DNA of 64,000 nt. Origin: Paracoccaceae bacterium (GTDB taxonomy: Bacteria; Pseudomonadota; Alphaproteobacteria; Rhodobacterales; Rhodobacteraceae). Below the pieces are notes generated by a model. It was given only the letters and a program-made list of their open reading frames with translations, was not told the origin of the DNA and ran no database searches. Positions 63,901-64,000 of this stretch are shown one piece after another (position 1 is the stretch's first letter; the number at the start of each line of letters is the position of its first letter). Where the stretch lies: the NCBI GenBank assembly GCA_002402045.2, contig NVUX02000006.1:134254-198253 (forward strand). The letters are read 5' to 3'. A program made the position numbers and the translations under genes.

Positions 63901-64000
63901 TAATCCCCCCTAAAACTATTGGTGTTCACAAGTAGAATTTTCTCGGCATAATAATCTGAGGAGATTTTGATGAAGAAGGCAGGATACAGCGACGCACAGA
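63901..64000 (+). mobile_element. left end of an IS3-family-like insertion sequence, transposase start cut by window edge
   Basis: A GAGGAGA ribosome site precedes an ATG at 63970, and the ten codons seen encode MKKAGYSDAQ. This matches the start of many IS3-family OrfA proteins (helix-turn-helix transposase, M-K-K-x-x-[FY]-[ST]-x-x-Q). The 70 bases before it are non-coding with a run of six C (TAATCCCCCCTAAAA), as expected for an IS end with a short leader, though the exact terminal repeat cannot be defined without the right end. The ABC ATPase remnant on the other strand ends here. Confidence 0.55.

Overview
The window looks like chromosomal sequence of an alphaproteobacterium of the Rhodobacterales (Roseobacter-type Rhodobacteraceae). 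The evidence is gene content and gene order: a TIGR02302/DUF4175 protein beside lysA and argH, a DUF1194 protein beside lepA, phaR divergent from phaAB, a moeA-mobB-mobA block, an ETF-ubiquinone oxidoreductase, and an xdhABC operon fused to a BMP-type nucleoside ABC importer. Genes are tightly packed with many ATGA/TAATG overlaps, GC is moderate, and no rRNA, tRNA or CRISPR array was seen.

Layout. 1-3.5 kb: start of a YifB/ComM-type ATPase and a DUF1501/DUF1800 pair. 3.6-9.3 kb: an SH3 protein, a D-2-hydroxyacid dehydrogenase, and the compact leftward operon coaBC-dut-rrf2-cysK-small membrane protein-moeB. 9.4-15 kb: cobU-cobC, a DUF1194 protein, lepA and an MFS exporter. 15-24.4 kb: one leftward eight-gene operon for purine catabolism and uptake (uraH-xdhA-xdhB-xdhC-ATPase-permease-permease-BMP). 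24.7-28.1 kb: dnaE. 28.1-30.6 kb: modABC. 30.7-37.7 kb: leftward argH-lptM-like-SUOX-fold protein-DUF2834-lysA-TIGR02302-DMT transporter. 37.8-39.3 kb: a TlpA thioredoxin and an EAL protein. 39.4-42.9 kb: phaR, phaA, phaB and a GATase1 protein whose ribosome-binding region lies inside a long inverted repeat. 42.8-50.9 kb: housekeeping and small conserved genes (slyX-like DUF465, trmN6-like, DUF2007, ispB, ispE, TPR, ETF-QO, greA). 51-53.4 kb: moeA-mobB-mobA. 53.5-58.4 kb: azlCD, rpsD, crotonase, MAPEG, peroxiredoxin, rlmJ.

The last 5.6 kb (58.4-64 kb) is different. It holds an unidentified reading frame with two amber stops, an intact bioY, gabD and gabT each broken by one frameshift, a ribose-type ABC permease with an in-frame amber stop, a truncated and degraded ABC ATPase, and the first codons of an IS3-type transposase at the edge. 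No broken gene was seen in the other 58 kb, so this is most simply a recently decaying accessory segment next to an insertion sequence, though clustered sequence errors are not excluded.

A theme linking distant parts is molybdenum. ModABC imports molybdate, and MoeA/MobB/MobA make and finish the molybdenum cofactor. XdhAB is a molybdoenzyme loaded by XdhC and fed by the adjacent purine/nucleoside importer.
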